Assembly (NCBI GenBank): GCA_021739805.1
Contig: JAIPBB010000139.1
Span: forward strand, 1 to 12,896
DNA: 12,896 bases
Reading direction: 5' to 3'
Source: Saprospiraceae bacterium
Lineage (GTDB): Bacteria > Bacteroidota > Bacteroidia > Bacteroidales > JAIPBB01
Both the position numbers and the translations under genes were made by a program. The notes beneath the pieces are model-generated. The model was not told the DNA's origin, made no database searches, and worked only from the letters and a program-made list of their open reading frames with translations. Below are positions 11,956 through 12,896 of this stretch, piece after piece (the stretch's first letter is position 1; each line of letters opens with the position of its first letter).

Positions 11956-12846
11956 ATGAAGGTTCGGTCGAATAAAATAGAAGATATTATTAAGTATTAC
12001 AAAACTCAACTTACTGAATTCTATGATGAAAAGGAAGCAGAGAGTTTAGTAAAACTTGTCGTTAGACATTATCTAAATTTATCAAATACAGAGCTGATTC
12101 TTAATTATAATAAGCCTGTCAACGAATCGGATATGCTGAAAATCCATTTTGCCTATCGTGATTTAAAAGCCTATAAACCCATTCAATATATTTTAGGTGA
12201 AACTGAATTTTATGATTTAAAATTCATAGTAAACGATAATGTTTTAATTCCAAGACCTGAAACTGAAGAGTTGGTTGACTGGATAATTAAAGACCACAAA
12301 AACTCAAACCAAACATTAAAAATTTTGGACATTGGAACCGGAAGTGGAGCAATTGCAATTTCTTTAAAGAAAAACCTGCCCGATTCTGATGTCACAGCCA
12401 TTGATATTTCAGCGAAAGCTTTGGAAGTCGCCAAAATAAATGCTGAGAAAAATTCTGTGGAAATAATTTTTGAAGAGCTTAACATTCTTGGCTCAAATGC
12501 TTATTCTAAACTTTCGAAGTTTGATGTAATTGTAAGCAATCCTCCTTATGTTCGCAATTCAGAAAAATCAAAAATGCAAAAAAATGTTTTGGACTACGAG
12601 CCACAAAATGCCCTTTTTGTTGAAGATAATGACCCATTAATGTTTTATAAAGCCATTACCAATTTTGCTAAAACTAATTTAAATCAAGGCGGAGAGCTTT
12701 ACCTTGAAATTAACGAAGCTTTAGCTACAGAAACTGTATTATTATTAAAAGAAAAGGGTTTTTCAAATATTGAATTACGACAGGATATTAATTGGAAAGA
12801 TAGAATGGTGAAATGTGAGATTAGGGTTTTAGGAAAAACTCACTGA
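11956..12846 (+). CDS. prmC: Release factor glutamine methyltransferase PrmC (HemK)
   Basis: PrmC transfers a methyl group from S-adenosylmethionine to the glutamine of the GGQ motif of release factors RF1 and RF2, which promotes peptide release. The 296-aa protein has the helical N-terminal recognition domain (about 1-80), the linker PIQYILGETEFYDLKFIVNDNVLIPRPETEELVDW (75-109), the SAM motif LDIGTGSGAIAISL (124-137), an acidic residue for the SAM ribose (D150), and the catalytic NPPYV (195-199), which defines the family. Length is typical (E. coli about 277). The ATG at 11956 is supported by the N-terminal domain. It diverges from ribD across a palindrome-bearing spacer; as I recall, ribD-prmC neighbours are common in Bacteroidota. 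Confidence 0.96.
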   Translation: MKVRSNKIEDIIKYYKTQLTEFYDEKEAESLVKLVVRHYLNLSNTELILNYNKPVNESDMLKIHFAYRDLKAYKPIQYILGETEFYDLKFIVNDNVLIPRPETEELVDWIIKDHKNSNQTLKILDIGTGSGAIAISLKKNLPDSDVTAIDISAKALEVAKINAEKNSVEIIFEELNILGSNAYSKLSKFDVIVSNPPYVRNSEKSKMQKNVLDYEPQNALFVEDNDPLMFYKAITNFAKTNLNQGGELYLEINEALATETVLLLKEKGFSNIELRQDINWKDRMVKCEIRVLGKTH

Positions 12847-12896
12847 AAATCAATATTTGTCGGGTTTTCTTGCAGACACTAAATAGAAATTTGGAT
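12847..12896. other. Right edge of window
   Basis: Fifty bases follow the prmC stop. They contain no complete gene, and no terminator hairpin is visible within them; too little sequence remains to say more. Confidence 0.6.

Overview
This is an AT-rich chromosomal segment, most likely from a member of the Bacteroidota (Cytophagales, Flavobacteriales or an uncultured relative). The evidence is a secreted protein with a C-terminal type IX secretion sorting domain, SPII lipoproteins, promoter-like TAnnTTTG motifs, no recognisable Shine-Dalgarno sequences, and the mix of housekeeping families. No plasmid, phage, CRISPR, transposase or defence gene is visible. The coding content is mostly ordinary; the unusual material is in the spacers.

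Left part (1-3866, all minus strand). The 5' end of a PLP-dependent threonine/serine dehydratase-like gene runs off the left edge. A full-length dnaA follows, with no clear DnaA boxes beside it. Next is a two-gene unit with 11-bp overlapping ends: a lipoprotein equivalent to the 5'-nucleotidase C-terminal domain, then a membrane-anchored metallophosphatase equivalent to the N-terminal domain. It looks like UshA/CpdB split into two genes in reversed order.

Middle (3867-8526). A divergent spacer holds an octamer array and two identical 56-bp hairpin elements, followed by a YbgC-type thioesterase on the plus strand. After a convergent spacer with four successive hairpins (faintly tRNA-Glu-like) come two unrecognised minus-strand lipoproteins, a 37-codon relic of a T9SS protein gene, and the intact 549-aa T9SS protein whose 5' end the relic matches. 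The spacers upstream of the two lipoproteins are diverged copies of each other (about 170 bp), so this stretch has seen local duplication and decay.

Right part (8527-12896). yigZ (IMPACT family), an EamA-type transporter and ribD are on the minus strand; prmC diverges from ribD on the plus strand. Their spacers carry a 7-bp array that supplies the yigZ stop codon, a 20-unit 11-bp array facing a 14-bp array with the same GTCATT core in inverse orientation, another 7-bp array, and a 92-bp imperfect palindrome between ribD and prmC.

Functionally the genes cover replication initiation (DnaA), riboflavin synthesis (RibD), release-factor methylation (PrmC), extracytoplasmic nucleotide or phosphoester hydrolysis (split nucleotidase), acyl-CoA turnover and envelope or secreted proteins; they do not form one pathway. 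I did not find a convincing new multi-gene system. The best candidates for something undescribed are the opposed 11-bp/14-bp arrays, the 56-bp hairpin repeats, and the four-hairpin element at 4761-4862.
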